53,108 nucleotides of DNA from a virus. Below, in pieces: positions 26,750-34,665 of the stretch. Under the pieces are notes generated by a model. It was not told the origin of the DNA. It saw only the letters and a list, made by a program, of their open reading frames with translations, and did not search any database. Made by a program: the position numbers and the translations under genes. The stretch lies in the IMG/VR virus record IMGVR_UViG_3300031975_000697, positions 1-53,108 of that record, one strand, 5' to 3'. Position 1 is the first letter of the stretch. Every line of letters starts with the position of its first letter.

Positions 26750-28249
26750 ATGAGCACTGTGAGAGCTGTTATCGGCGCCCGAGTGTCGTATGTACAAGGT
26801 ACCGAGAAGACGTCGCACGAGACGCAGAGGACCAAAGGAGCCGCCTACGCGGAGTCCCAGGGATGGGAGGTCGTGGGATCGTTCGAGGACCTCGACGTGT
26901 CCGCGATCAAGCTCTCGCCGTGGGACCGCCCCGACCTGAAGTCGTGGCTCACCGACCGCACCGACGAGTGGGACGCTCTGATCTTCGCCAAGACCGACCG
27001 TGTGTTCCGGTCGGCGTCGGACTGCGTAAGCCTCGCGGAGTGGTGCCGGCAGCAGGGCAAGATCCTGGTGCTCGTCGATGACGGGATCAAGCTCGACTAC
27101 TTCCACCCCGAGGACGCGAAGGACGCGTTCGCCGGGGCTATGTCCAAGGTGTTCCTGATCTTGGCATCGGTGTTCGCCGAGATCGAGGGGCAGCGGTTCG
27201 TGCAGCGGGCACGGGACCGGGTGGCTTACCTCCGGAACACGGACAGGTGGGGCTACGGCATCCCGCCGTTCGGCTTCCAGGTCGTCGACCACCCGAGCGG
27301 GAATGGCAAAGCCCTGGATCACGATCTGGGAGCGCAGAAGGTGCTCCACGGCGTAGCAGACCAGCTCATAGCAGGAGGCTCGCTGACGGGGATCGTGGCG
27401 GATCTGAACGAGGCCGGCACGCTCAGCCCGCAGGACTGGAACAGAGCTCGATCCGGGAAGCCCACGAGAGGCTCTCAGTGGACCGTGGACAAGCTGAAAG
27501 CGATCCTCCGGAACCCGAGCACCCAAGGGATCAAGACGGCCAACGGGAAGCCCGTCCTCGACGACGAAGGGGAGGCGGTACGGGTGGGTCCACCGTCGTT
27601 CGACCCGGAGACGTGGTCTCGTATCCAGTCCGAGATGGACCAGAGGTCACAAGATCCTCGGAAGCGTAGGCACTCGACTAACCCGCTCCTCGGAGTGGCC
27701 AAGTGCGGAGTGTGCGGGAAGAACATGCGCCAGCGGTCGCAGACCACGCCGGCAGGGGTAACCCACCGCTACTACCTCTGCGGGAACTCGCCGAAGGCGT
27801 GCCCAGGTGTGTCGATGGTCGCGGACGACGCGGAGACCCTCGTTGCCGAGACGTTCCTGGAGGGCCACGCGGAGCGCCGGGTGAAGATCAGGGTATGGCA
27901 GCAGGGCTCGGACCACTCGGCCGAGTTGGAGCAGACGAACCAGACGATCGAGTCGCTGCGCGAGGACCGGGCTCTCGGCCTGTTCTCGACACCGGAGGAC
28001 GAGCAGATGTTCCGGTCGCAGATGGCGGCGCTCATCGCCAAGCGCGACTCTCTGTCGGACAAGCCCGTAGTGAGGGCTGGTTGGGCCGAGATCGAGTCGG
28101 ATCAGACGTACGGGGACATGTGGCCAGAAGCGACTCCGGAGGAGCGCAGAACGATGCTGATCGACGCGGGCGTACGGCTGGAGATCACCAGGCCGAATCG
28201 GTGGGACCTGCACGCCGACTACGACAAGCTCCTCGGCTCCTACGCATAG
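26750..28249 (+). CDS. int: Serine integrase (large serine recombinase)
   Basis: 499 aa from the ATG at 26750; a GTG at 26726 in frame would add eight residues. The catalytic domain has VIGARVS (nucleophile S13), KTDRVFRS and the long helix AFAEIEGQRFVQRARD-type region. A recombinase domain (about 150-280) follows. The zinc ribbon has CGVCGKNMRQRS and YYLCGNSPKACPG. A coiled-coil (about 390-440) ends the protein. It integrates the prophage by recombining attP with attB. No Shine-Dalgarno is visible at 26750, which fits leaderless translation. Similar in plan to Bxb1 integrase but clearly different in sequence. Confidence 0.95.
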   Translation: MSTVRAVIGARVSYVQGTEKTSHETQRTKGAAYAESQGWEVVGSFEDLDVSAIKLSPWDRPDLKSWLTDRTDEWDALIFAKTDRVFRSASDCVSLAEWCRQQGKILVLVDDGIKLDYFHPEDAKDAFAGAMSKVFLILASVFAEIEGQRFVQRARDRVAYLRNTDRWGYGIPPFGFQVVDHPSGNGKALDHDLGAQKVLHGVADQLIAGGSLTGIVADLNEAGTLSPQDWNRARSGKPTRGSQWTVDKLKAILRNPSTQGIKTANGKPVLDDEGEAVRVGPPSFDPETWSRIQSEMDQRSQDPRKRRHSTNPLLGVAKCGVCGKNMRQRSQTTPAGVTHRYYLCGNSPKACPGVSMVADDAETLVAETFLEGHAERRVKIRVWQQGSDHSAELEQTNQTIESLREDRALGLFSTPEDEQMFRSQMAALIAKRDSLSDKPVVRAGWAEIESDQTYGDMWPEATPEERRTMLIDAGVRLEITRPNRWDLHADYDKLLGSYA

Positions 28250-28272
28250 GCTCCCTATGCAGTTTTGGGCAC

Positions 28273-28308
28273 AAAAAAAGGACCCCCCGAGCAGCCCCGG
28301 AGGGCTGC
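28273..28308 (-). terminator. Rho-independent terminator of leftward operon
   Basis: On the - strand GCAGCCC, loop TCCG, GGGCTGC (28308-28291) is a perfect 7-bp stem. It is followed 11 bases later by seven T (28279-28273). It lies between the converging integrase and leftward genes. The hairpin alone could slow rightward transcription too, but no T-run follows on that strand. Confidence 0.65.
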
Positions 28309-28323
28309 CCAGAGGGCACGCGA

Positions 28324-28590
28324 TCAGTTGGGGCTGACGAGTACGGGAGGCTTCCAGGGGAGGGAAGCTGGCCCACCGAATCCGAACGGGCTGGCAGCCT
28401 CCTGGCGCCAGTAAGACCCGTCCTCGAAAGGTAGCCCGTTGCAGTACGGGATCAGCGCCACGTTACCGAGACCTCCTTGGCACCAGAGGCTACCGCCGTC
28501 TGGCATGTGCGGATCTCGCTCCTGAGCGCCCGCTGGCGCGGACGTAGCCAGAGCTCCAGCGACTACCGCAGCTACAACCAGCTTCCTCAC
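28324..28590 (-). CDS. Small secreted protein
   Basis: 88 aa with a clear signal peptide: MRKLVVAAVVAGALATSAPAGA followed by a likely cleavage site AGA-QE. The mature part of about 65 residues is Gly/Pro-rich with two cysteines (WCQGG, PYCNG) that could form a disulfide. The downstream-most gene of the leftward operon, next to integrase. Function unknown; a cell-surface or periplasmic role during infection or lysogeny is possible. AGGGGAA lies upstream. Confidence 0.75.
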   Translation of the reverse strand: MRKLVVAAVVAGALATSAPAGAQERDPHMPDGGSLWCQGGLGNVALIPYCNGLPFEDGSYWRQEAASPFGFGGPASLPWKPPVLVSPN

Positions 28591-28600
28591 AACTTCCCCT

Positions 28601-28795
28601 CTACTTCTTGGCGACGGTTACGGCGCCGGCTGTCCCGGCGACCGCTACCCCGAGGAAGACCAGGAAGAAGGCGAAGTCAGCCACTCCCCAGCCGTCCTCT
28701 AGGAAGATCTTCAGGTCCACTACGACGAGCAGCCAGAAGATCAGCGCGACGAACGCCAGCACCGTTGACACGGCAGCCTTAGCGAATGTGCCCAT
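28601..28795 (-). CDS. Small two-span membrane protein
   Basis: 64 aa, nearly all membrane: AVSTVLAFVALIFWLLVVV and ADFAFFLVFLGVAVAGTAGAV, separated by a short acidic loop (DLKIFLEDGWG). It ends in Lys-Lys. It lies between a deaminase gene and a secreted protein. Small membrane proteins here may affect lysis or superinfection, but no family was recognised. Confidence 0.72.
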   Translation of the reverse strand: MGTFAKAAVSTVLAFVALIFWLLVVVDLKIFLEDGWGVADFAFFLVFLGVAVAGTAGAVTVAKK

Positions 28796-28799
28796 ACAG

Positions 28800-29435
28800 C
28801 TACCGTACCGTCTCCCAGTTGCTCGCCGTCGCAGAAAGGATCTCCGATAGGTCCTTGTGCATCGCCTGGTTGATCGCTTCGAGGCACCTCCGGTTGATCT
28901 CTTGCGACAGGTCCGGGAGGTAGTTGGCCTCGACGACCTCGTCCGGGATGGTAACGATCCTCCCGTAATGAGGGGGTATCTCCTGGCCGACCCCGAACAT
29001 CAACCGCTGCGGGAAGCCGTAATACATCAACTCCTCGGCCCTCAGCTTATCCAGCTTCTCGGGCCAGATCACGTGAGCGATGCCGGCAGCCTCGATCAGC
29101 TTCTCGCAGGCGTAGCAGGGCTCCCTCGTCACGTATAGCGTGGCGCCGACTAGATCCTCTCGGTCGCAGTAGAGGAGAGCGTTCGCTTCCGCGTGAATGG
29201 CCACACAGCGAGTGGCTCCGCTAGAGTAATCGCTAACTCCCGGTTCCGCTTCCGACACTCGACGAGGGCACGTCGCACATCCTGACTTGCCCGAAGGCGC
29301 TCCGTTGTAGCCCGTTGCTCGGACTCGGCGGTCTTTGACGACGACTGCACCGACCTTGCTCCTTTCGCAGTCCGATCGGGAGGCTACTGCCTCCGCGATG
29401 ATGAGGAAGTACTCGTCCCAGTCAGGCCGTGACAT
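28800..29435 (-). CDS. Deoxycytidylate (dCMP) deaminase with C-terminal extension
   Basis: 211 aa. The zinc deaminase core has HAEAN (81-85) and PCYAC (106-110), plus GYNGAPSG (42-49), typical of dCMP deaminases that make dUMP for dTTP synthesis. After residue about 130 comes an extra segment of about 80 residues (begins LRAEELMYYGFPQ) not needed for the fold. It overlaps the next upstream gene by 14 bases. It fits the phage's nucleotide-supply set with ribonucleotide reductase. Confidence 0.88.
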   Translation of the reverse strand: MSRPDWDEYFLIIAEAVASRSDCERSKVGAVVVKDRRVRATGYNGAPSGKSGCATCPRRVSEAEPGVSDYSSGATRCVAIHAEANALLYCDREDLVGATLYVTREPCYACEKLIEAAGIAHVIWPEKLDKLRAEELMYYGFPQRLMFGVGQEIPPHYGRIVTIPDEVVEANYLPDLSQEINRRCLEAINQAMHKDLSEILSATASNWETVR

Positions 29436-29673
29436 CGCCCTCCTCCCAGTCGAATTGGACGTCGTAGATCGAAACCCATTCAGCTTCGGGAGGACCTGGC
29501 CGTCCCAGTCTGAATAGGAACAACATCGACCCGGCTCCGGGGTAGTTCAGTGCCCAGACTTTCCCGTTCCAGAGAACCCTTCGGCCCTTTAGGTAGTCGG
29601 GGTTGGCGAGCAGCCAGTCGGGGTCTTCGTACTCCGGGAACTCGACGTAGCACTCATCGCACACGGATCTCAC
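29422..29673 (-). CDS. Hypothetical protein with CxxC
   Basis: 83 aa, GTG start at 29673. CDECYVEF at the N-terminus and many aromatic residues (LWNGKVWALNYPGAG). It overlaps genes on both sides (20 nt upstream, 14 nt with the deaminase). No family recognised. Confidence 0.65.
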   Translation of the reverse strand: MRSVCDECYVEFPEYEDPDWLLANPDYLKGRRVLWNGKVWALNYPGAGSMLFLFRLGRPGPPEAEWVSIYDVQFDWEEGDVTA

Positions 29674-29809
29674 CCGACTCCGTGAGAGTTTGCATCTGCC
29701 CGTTGATCTCGACAGACTCCTCGTACTTCCAGTAGATGGACTTGTCAGTCGGCCCGGTGTAGATCAGGTTCCACTCCGCGTCGTACAGCAGCAGCTTCCC
29801 CGGCTTCAT
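29654..29809 (-). CDS. Hypothetical small protein
   Basis: 51 aa: begins MKPGKLLLYDAEWNLIYTG and ends GEIRVR. Its ATG overlaps the stop of the upstream gene (ATGA). Beta-rich, no known domain. Supported by the tight overlap and protein-like composition. Confidence 0.65.
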   Translation of the reverse strand: MKPGKLLLYDAEWNLIYTGPTDKSIYWKYEESVEINGQMQTLTESGEIRVR

Positions 29810-30006
29810 CGGCGCCGCCAGGAGCCGACGTCGTTCACCTTTGTCGACGTGAGCTCGTGCTCGAACATCTTCCTAAGATCCAAGAAGAGAGCCCGAGCAT
29901 CCTCCTCGGCCACTGCCACATAGTGGAACCCGTCTTCGTCTGTCTGCGTGGCGTACGGCTCCAGAACTCGGAGCGTTACTGTCTTGGTTGCTGTTGCTGT
30001 GCTCAT
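29806..30006 (-). CDS. Hypothetical small protein
   Basis: 66 aa: MSTATATKTVTLRVLEPYAT, then an acidic middle (VAVAEEDARALFLDLRK). The internal ATG at 30006 is preferred over a longer frame because it overlaps the end of the upstream gene by four bases. No family recognised. Confidence 0.65.
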   Translation of the reverse strand: MSTATATKTVTLRVLEPYATQTDEDGFHYVAVAEEDARALFLDLRKMFEHELTSTKVNDVGSWRRR

Positions 30007-30320
30007 CGGATCACCCGCAGGTACAGTGGGAAACCGTCTTCGGTCTCTCCTGCCTGTCTCCATTCGGAAGTCTTCTTGGCGCCGGCCTCTTCCGAGACTT
30101 CGTCGAACGCCTTCGCGTAGTCCTCGACACCGGCGTCGTACGGGAGAACTCTCTTCGAGGCCCCGCAGTACACGGTGACGGTCCCCCCAGTCGGCCTGGC
30201 CTCCACAGGCCCCGACAGCGGAGCTCCGAGGGGCAGTCTGACCTTCTTGGGCTTGTTCCGGAGCTGGTTCCACCAGCGCCTCACGAGCTCCGAGAGTAGG
30301 TCGAAGATGATGTAGATCAT
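30003..30320 (-). CDS. Hypothetical protein
   Basis: 105 aa: begins MIYIIFDLLSELVRRWWNQL, an amphipathic or membrane-surface helix, then a basic linker and a beta-rich C-terminus. It overlaps genes on both sides by four bases. No family recognised. Confidence 0.65.
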   Translation of the reverse strand: MIYIIFDLLSELVRRWWNQLRNKPKKVRLPLGAPLSGPVEARPTGGTVTVYCGASKRVLPYDAGVEDYAKAFDEVSEEAGAKKTSEWRQAGETEDGFPLYLRVIR

Positions 30321-30568
30321 GGTTTCCTCAGTCCTAGATGTGTTGATATGCGCCGCTTGAGCTTTGGCGGCTCCGGATCGGGCTCCAACAGGAATGCGCG
30401 GATGCGCAGCTCGTAGTCGGCCCGCTGCCTGCCAAGCACCCCTACGGGGTAGGTATTCTGTTCTATCCGAGGTTCCTCCAGGACTCCGAACTTCCTCCCG
30501 TGTAAGTGAAGCACCGGCCTGCCGAGGTCGTCCGCAACGATCTTCAGGTAGACGTCGCCGGCACTCAC
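30317..30568 (-). CDS. Hypothetical protein
   Basis: 83 aa from the GTG at 30568, which overlaps the upstream stop (GTGA). It contains VYLKIVADDLGRPVLHLHG and ends in a basic stretch (PKLKRRISTHLG). A longer frame to 30664 exists but lacks coupling. No family recognised. Confidence 0.6.
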   Translation of the reverse strand: MSAGDVYLKIVADDLGRPVLHLHGRKFGVLEEPRIEQNTYPVGVLGRQRADYELRIRAFLLEPDPEPPKLKRRISTHLGLRKP

Positions 30569-30753
30569 CAGAGCTTCTCCCCGGTCAGCGGCCCACAAGG
30601 CACGCCCTTCTCGTCGTGGTAGGACGGTCGAGGGCAAAGGTACCCTCCAACCGGAGCGGTACACGGGTACCGGGTGCCTGCTGCGTCGAACTCGTGATCG
30701 ACTTCGTCGTGGTCACACGTGTCGATTCCACACTTGCACAATGCGATGCTCAT
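30565..30753 (-). CDS. Small zinc-ribbon-like protein
   Basis: 62 aa from ATG 30753. CKCGIDTCDHDEVDH and CTAPVGGYLCP give four or five cysteines with histidines, a likely zinc site. The ATG overlaps the upstream TGA. DNA or protein binding is possible; not assigned. Confidence 0.65.
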   Translation of the reverse strand: MSIALCKCGIDTCDHDEVDHEFDAAGTRYPCTAPVGGYLCPRPSYHDEKGVPCGPLTGEKLW

Positions 30754-31124
30754 CGTTGGTCCAACAACTTGTCGAGTTCCTTTACGAGCGTTCCGTTCTC
30801 CATCTCCAACTCCGCGATGCGACACTCCTGCTCGTCTCGGTCAAGGTCCAGCCTGTCGGCCTCGTCGTACGCCTCGTTGCACCTCCGGACGATGTCCGGT
30901 AGCGATCCGTGGATGGCGGTGATGAACGCAGCATCTTCCTCGGATAGGAAGGACGCCACCAGCGTCCGGGTCTGCTCCTGAGTCTCGGGGTCAACCTTCA
31001 CTGCGTAGACCTTGTGCCGGCTCTGGTTGTTCGCCATCGGCTCGTGCATCCAAAAGGAGTGCTCGGCCTCTGTGGTCTTCGACCAGCCCTGGTACATCAT
31101 GTCCAGGAAGTCGCGTTCGTCCAT
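30750..31124 (-). CDS. Hypothetical protein with C-terminal coiled coil
   Basis: 124 aa: acidic start MDERDFLDMMYQGWSK. A middle segment reads HKVYAVKVDPETQEQT, and a long charged C-terminal helix ends ELDKLLDQR. Overlaps neighbours by 4 and 1 bases. No family recognised. Confidence 0.68.
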   Translation of the reverse strand: MDERDFLDMMYQGWSKTTEAEHSFWMHEPMANNQSRHKVYAVKVDPETQEQTRTLVASFLSEEDAAFITAIHGSLPDIVRRCNEAYDEADRLDLDRDEQECRIAELEMENGTLVKELDKLLDQR

Positions 31125-31399
31125 CAGACAACTGCCCCTTCCTTCGGGTACGCCATGATCGTGGCCCGCACAGCTACCAGATCCACTTCCTCAGAGACGG
31201 ATTCCGGTAGCTCCACGAACCGCCACTGGAACGTGCCGTCGAGCCAGCCGGCGACCGTCTCGTTGGTAGTCAGCGCTTGGTACAGCCGCTCCCGGACCAT
31301 CTCGTGCTGCTTTTTTAACGACCTCAGAGAGTTCCAGTGCTTGGTGGGGTACGTGGCGATGACCGCGAACTCCTTTGGCTCCGTTTTGAACAGGCTCAC
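31124..31399 (-). CDS. Hypothetical protein
   Basis: 91 aa: MSLFKTEPKEFAVIATYPTK and C-terminal VRATIMAYPKEGAVV. The ending resembles that of the next upstream gene (ASLMAVPYEGEDV), so the two may be distant duplicates. Coupled by overlaps of 1 and 4 bases. Confidence 0.65.
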   Translation of the reverse strand: MSLFKTEPKEFAVIATYPTKHWNSLRSLKKQHEMVRERLYQALTTNETVAGWLDGTFQWRFVELPESVSEEVDLVAVRATIMAYPKEGAVV

Positions 31400-31677
31400 A
31401 CGTCCTCCCCTTCGTACGGAACGGCCATGAGACTGGCCTCGACGAGAACGAGGTTGTGCTCGAACAAGTTGATGTCGTCGGGATCGTCTTCGGTTCCGAT
31501 GTTGACGTGGCCCTCTGTAGAGATCTCCAATTCCACTCGGGACATGTCCGGCACGCCGCGCTTGCTGGCAGCCTTCTCGACGAGTTCCTTTGTCCTAGTG
31601 ATGAGCTCGTCCGGATTCTTGTCTACCAGTTCCTTGGTGATCAGTAACCTAACCGTCAGCTTCTTCGCCTCGCTCAT
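31396..31677 (-). CDS. Hypothetical protein
   Basis: 93 aa from ATG 31677, chosen because it overlaps the upstream stop. It begins MSEAKKLTVRLLITKELVDK and ends VLVEASLMAVPYEGEDV. See the preceding entry for a possible paralogue at 31124-31399. No function assigned. Confidence 0.65.
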   Translation of the reverse strand: MSEAKKLTVRLLITKELVDKNPDELITRTKELVEKAASKRGVPDMSRVELEISTEGHVNIGTEDDPDDINLFEHNLVLVEASLMAVPYEGEDV

Positions 31678-31910
31678 CGCAAGAACTCCGGAGGGGTCCA
31701 TCCATCATCGACCAACTGCTGAATGACTCTGGCTCCGTTCATGTTCGGGTGTTGTTGCGGCTTGATGAGGCTGCCGAGCATTCCCACGTACCGCTCCTGT
31801 TGGTACGCCTTCTCCGCGTCAGCCTCCAGATCTGCAATGGCCTCCTCCGCGTCGTATCCCTGCTCCCGGAGGACCCTGGCCGCTGTCTTCAGCTCGTACG
31901 AGGTAGCCAT
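31674..31910 (-). CDS. Hypothetical helical protein
   Basis: 78 aa from ATG 31910: MATSYELKTAARVLREQGYD, then acidic helix (EEAIADLEADAEKAYQQE). Overlaps 4 bases with the gene below and 1 base with the gene above. No family recognised. Confidence 0.65.
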   Translation of the reverse strand: MATSYELKTAARVLREQGYDAEEAIADLEADAEKAYQQERYVGMLGSLIKPQQHPNMNGARVIQQLVDDGWTPPEFLR

Positions 31911-32095
31911 CAGAGGACCACCCCGAGGAACTTGGCCAGCTCGACACGCTTCTCGGAAAGCTCCCTTCTCCGTTCCATCGCTTGGCTGAGAGCCTCCTCT
32001 TGCCATTCGATGTCGTGACCCAGGTTCTCTATCGCTCTGTCGAGTTCGTAGATCCGTTCAGTCAGAACGTTTCTGACCTCTGTTGTGATGTTCAT
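31910..32095 (-). CDS. Hypothetical coiled-coil protein with start codon in a stoperator
   Basis: 61 aa from ATG 32095 (a TTG two codons earlier is possible). Almost wholly helical and charged (ELDRAIENLGHDIEWQEEAL). The start codon lies inside the stoperator 32090-32102, so repressor binding would also cover it. No family recognised. Confidence 0.65.
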   Translation of the reverse strand: MNITTEVRNVLTERIYELDRAIENLGHDIEWQEEALSQAMERRRELSEKRVELAKFLGVVL

Positions 32096-32102
32096 TGTCA
32101 AG
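32090..32102 (-). promoter_or_regulatory. Stoperator (CTTGACAATGAAC)
   Basis: Lies just after the DNA polymerase gene in the direction of transcription and contains the ATG of the next gene. Confidence 0.8.
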
Positions 32103-32108
32103 TTTCTC

Positions 32109-33929
32109 TCACTTCAATAGGTATGGGTCGGTGATGCCGCTGGAGTCGCCCTTGACGTAGAGCGAGCCCCACGAGCGCCCTCCGACTTCGGGGTCCGTGC
32201 CGATGATGACCGGCCCCATCTCCTCGACCATCAGCTCTCCGATGCGGTTAGCTCCCCAGTGCGCCTTCTCAGCAGGCACCGAGGCCACGACCTCGTCGTG
32301 GATAGGTAGCCGCAGATACGGCGTGAACCCCGCGTCGTGGAGACGCAGCAGAGCACCGCACGTAACGTCACGTGACGTCGACTGGATCAGGTAGTTCAAC
32401 GCCGAGTAGCCACGGTCTGCATCGACCGGGAGCCGGCGCCCCTTGGGCGTGATGATCGCACCCGAGCCAGCGGCCTCCCGCTGGAGTTTGGCGCTCAGCT
32501 TGGCCACGCCGGGGTAGGTCCGTTCGAACGCGGTCACCACCTGCTTGGCGACGGTGAACGGGATCTTGGCGTTCTTCGACAACGTCCCGGCTCCCCCGCC
32601 GTACACGGTGAGGAAGTTCGTCATCTTCCCGACGTCGCGCACAACACCCGCTGCGTCGGCGGTCATCTGGTGAAGGTCCGAGTTGTTCAGGAACGCCCGG
32701 ACCATCGTCGGATCTCCGGACAGCGCCGCCAGAACACGTAGCTCCTGCGTCTGGTAGTCGATCGAGGCCATCAGTTGGCCCTCGTCCGCTAGGAAGCACC
32801 GGCGAACCATCCAATCGCTCGCAGGGAGCGTCTGAGCGGGTATTCCGGTGATCGACATACGCGAGGTGCGAGCCTGAAGCGGGTTGATACCCGCGTGGCA
32901 TCGGTCCTGAGAGTCACGAGAGTCCAGGAACTTCCGGACCCACGTCTTCTCCCACTTGCCCCACTTCTTCGCCTCCGAGATCGCCTCTGCGAGGTCGTTT
33001 CCCTCTTCCTTGAGCCTGTCCAACAGGTCCTCGTTGACCTGCCGCTTGCCAGAGGGTGTGCGGCCTTTGATCTTCACTCCGGTACGCTCCAGAGCGTCGG
33101 CGCACTGCTCGGTCGAGTTGACGTTCTCCAGCCCGTACAGCACATCGGCTTTGGCCGCGAAGTGGTCTCGCTTCTTGAGCATGTCCTTGGACAGTTGCTC
33201 CGAGTACTCCACGTCGAGCAGGAAGCCCTTGCGCTCCATGTACGAGCAGACTTCCGAGATGCGATGCTCGTACGCGATCAGAGGCTCCGAGACAGCCGGC
33301 ACCAACGGCGCCAGCTTCGACATGAGCCGAGCCGCGAAGATCGGGTCCATGCCCGAGTAGAGCTGGTAGTCGGGGTCCTCGAACGGGATGATCTCCCAGA
33401 TCTTGGCCTTCGTGGTCTTGTGCCGGATGCGGAGCATGTTCATCAGGCCCTTCACGTTCTCGGCCTGTTCCGCGTCCACGTACTTCGCCAGCAGCTCCTC
33501 CAGTTTGTGCCCGGAGCCGCCCTCTTTACGTGCCCGAGGGTCTACTAGATGCGCCAGAATCTTCGTGTCGGTGACCTTCGGCCACATGTCCTCCATCGGC
33601 ACACTGAGCGTCCGCTCGAAGACCTGGAGGTCGAAGGCCGCGTTGTGGAGGATGAACCGCTTCACCTGGCGCAGCGCGTCGATGACAGCGCCCTCGAATA
33701 CCGATCCGTGCTCCACAGGGACTACGTAGGACTCCCGGTGATTACCGAACTGAACTAGGCGACAACGGAAGTCGTCTTGGTAGATGTTCAGCCCGGTAGT
33801 CTCCGAGTCCAGACCGAGGCACCCCAAGTTGCTTTGGATGAAGTCGCGGAAGGCGTCAAGGTCCTCCTCGCGCTCCACGACGTGGATCTCGACAGCATCG
33901 CCCTCTACCGAGTGTCGGTGCTCGATCAT
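32109..33929 (-). CDS. DNA polymerase I (family A)
   Basis: 606 aa. N-terminal 3'-5' exonuclease domain: GLDSETTGL (D41, E43) and HNAAFDLQVF. Polymerase domain: ASIDYQTQELRVLA (motif A), NFLTVYGGGAGTLS (motif B/O-helix region) and LPIHDEVVASVP (motif C). There is no 5'-3' exonuclease domain, as usual for phage replicases. It replicates the phage genome with the primase and helicase encoded further upstream in the operon. Confidence 0.95.
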   Translation of the reverse strand: MIEHRHSVEGDAVEIHVVEREEDLDAFRDFIQSNLGCLGLDSETTGLNIYQDDFRCRLVQFGNHRESYVVPVEHGSVFEGAVIDALRQVKRFILHNAAFDLQVFERTLSVPMEDMWPKVTDTKILAHLVDPRARKEGGSGHKLEELLAKYVDAEQAENVKGLMNMLRIRHKTTKAKIWEIIPFEDPDYQLYSGMDPIFAARLMSKLAPLVPAVSEPLIAYEHRISEVCSYMERKGFLLDVEYSEQLSKDMLKKRDHFAAKADVLYGLENVNSTEQCADALERTGVKIKGRTPSGKRQVNEDLLDRLKEEGNDLAEAISEAKKWGKWEKTWVRKFLDSRDSQDRCHAGINPLQARTSRMSITGIPAQTLPASDWMVRRCFLADEGQLMASIDYQTQELRVLAALSGDPTMVRAFLNNSDLHQMTADAAGVVRDVGKMTNFLTVYGGGAGTLSKNAKIPFTVAKQVVTAFERTYPGVAKLSAKLQREAAGSGAIITPKGRRLPVDADRGYSALNYLIQSTSRDVTCGALLRLHDAGFTPYLRLPIHDEVVASVPAEKAHWGANRIGELMVEEMGPVIIGTDPEVGGRSWGSLYVKGDSSGITDPYLLK

Positions 33930-33936
33930 TGTTCTC

Positions 33937-34125
33937 CTATCTGCCTAACCGCTGCAACGAGCGCCTGAGCTGCTCGCGCTGGTCTTCGGCAACTTCCTCG
34001 TACGCCAGCCGAGCCCCGTCCAAGACCTGGATCACTTCGGAGTACCTGCCCTCGACCGAGATCAGAAGGTTCACGTTCTCGTCCCTCGGCTCACCTTCTC
34101 CGGTGAGTGCGTAATTGAGCTTCAC
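33937..34125 (-). CDS. Hypothetical small protein
   Basis: 62 aa, GTG start at 34125 overlapping the upstream stop (GTGA). It begins MKLNYALTGEGEPRDENVN and ends in a basic helix. Lies just before the polymerase. No family recognised. Confidence 0.65.
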   Translation of the reverse strand: MKLNYALTGEGEPRDENVNLLISVEGRYSEVIQVLDGARLAYEEVAEDQREQLRRSLQRLGR

Positions 34126-34289
34126 GAGAAGTCCTCGTATCGGGTTCCGACGATGACAAACTCTCGGTTCTCGACGTCCAACCGGACAGTGCAGTCGCCC
34201 GTGTAGTTGCCGAGTTCTTCGTAAAGCCGATCGACGGTGTCCCCGTCTTCGATCACGATGCGGTGAGCGGCTTCGGGAATGACCTTCAT
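34122..34289 (-). CDS. Hypothetical small protein
   Basis: 55 aa: MKVIPEAAHRIVIEDGDTVD then YTGDCTVRLDVENREFVIVG. Beta-rich with a helix in the middle. Four-base overlaps on both sides support it. No family recognised. Confidence 0.65.
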   Translation of the reverse strand: MKVIPEAAHRIVIEDGDTVDRLYEELGNYTGDCTVRLDVENREFVIVGTRYEDFS

Positions 34290-34495
34290 CGGTACAACCT
34301 CTCGAACTCGTAGGCTGCGTCTTCGACGTCCTCCAGGAACGTCAACAGCTCCTTCGGGATAAGGCTCTGGACCAGCTCGGTAGCTCCGTACTTCTCCCTG
34401 GCCTTGTCGGTGGCGACGGCCACGCCGACAGCGAGAGCCATCAGGTCCATCACCTCGGCATCGAGAACCTCTTTGAAGGCGCCCTGTACCTCCAT
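34286..34495 (-). CDS. Hypothetical small helical protein
   Basis: 69 aa from ATG 34495; a GTG one codon earlier is also possible. AAGGAGGAG lies just upstream. Helical (MDLMALAVGVAVATDKAREK), ending EDAAYEFERLYR. No family recognised. Confidence 0.65.
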   Translation of the reverse strand: MEVQGAFKEVLDAEVMDLMALAVGVAVATDKAREKYGATELVQSLIPKELLTFLEDVEDAAYEFERLYR

Positions 34496-34665
34496 CACTC
34501 CTCCTTCTCGGAGATGACGAGCTTGCCGTCCTCGATCTCTAGGATCAGCTCGGACTTGCAGCTGTTCGGGAACTCGGCTGCGACGATGTCCTCCAGCTCG
34601 TCGTACGTGTCGTGAAACATCGAATCGAACTCGATCCGGAGAACCTTCTCGGACGATGTGTACAT
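34495..34665 (-). CDS. Hypothetical small protein
   Basis: 56 aa: MYTSSEKVLRIEFDSMFHDT, then acidic helix and a strand ELILEIEDGKLVIS. Overlaps its neighbours by one base on each side. No family recognised. Confidence 0.65.
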   Translation of the reverse strand: MYTSSEKVLRIEFDSMFHDTYDELEDIVAAEFPNSCKSELILEIEDGKLVISEKEE

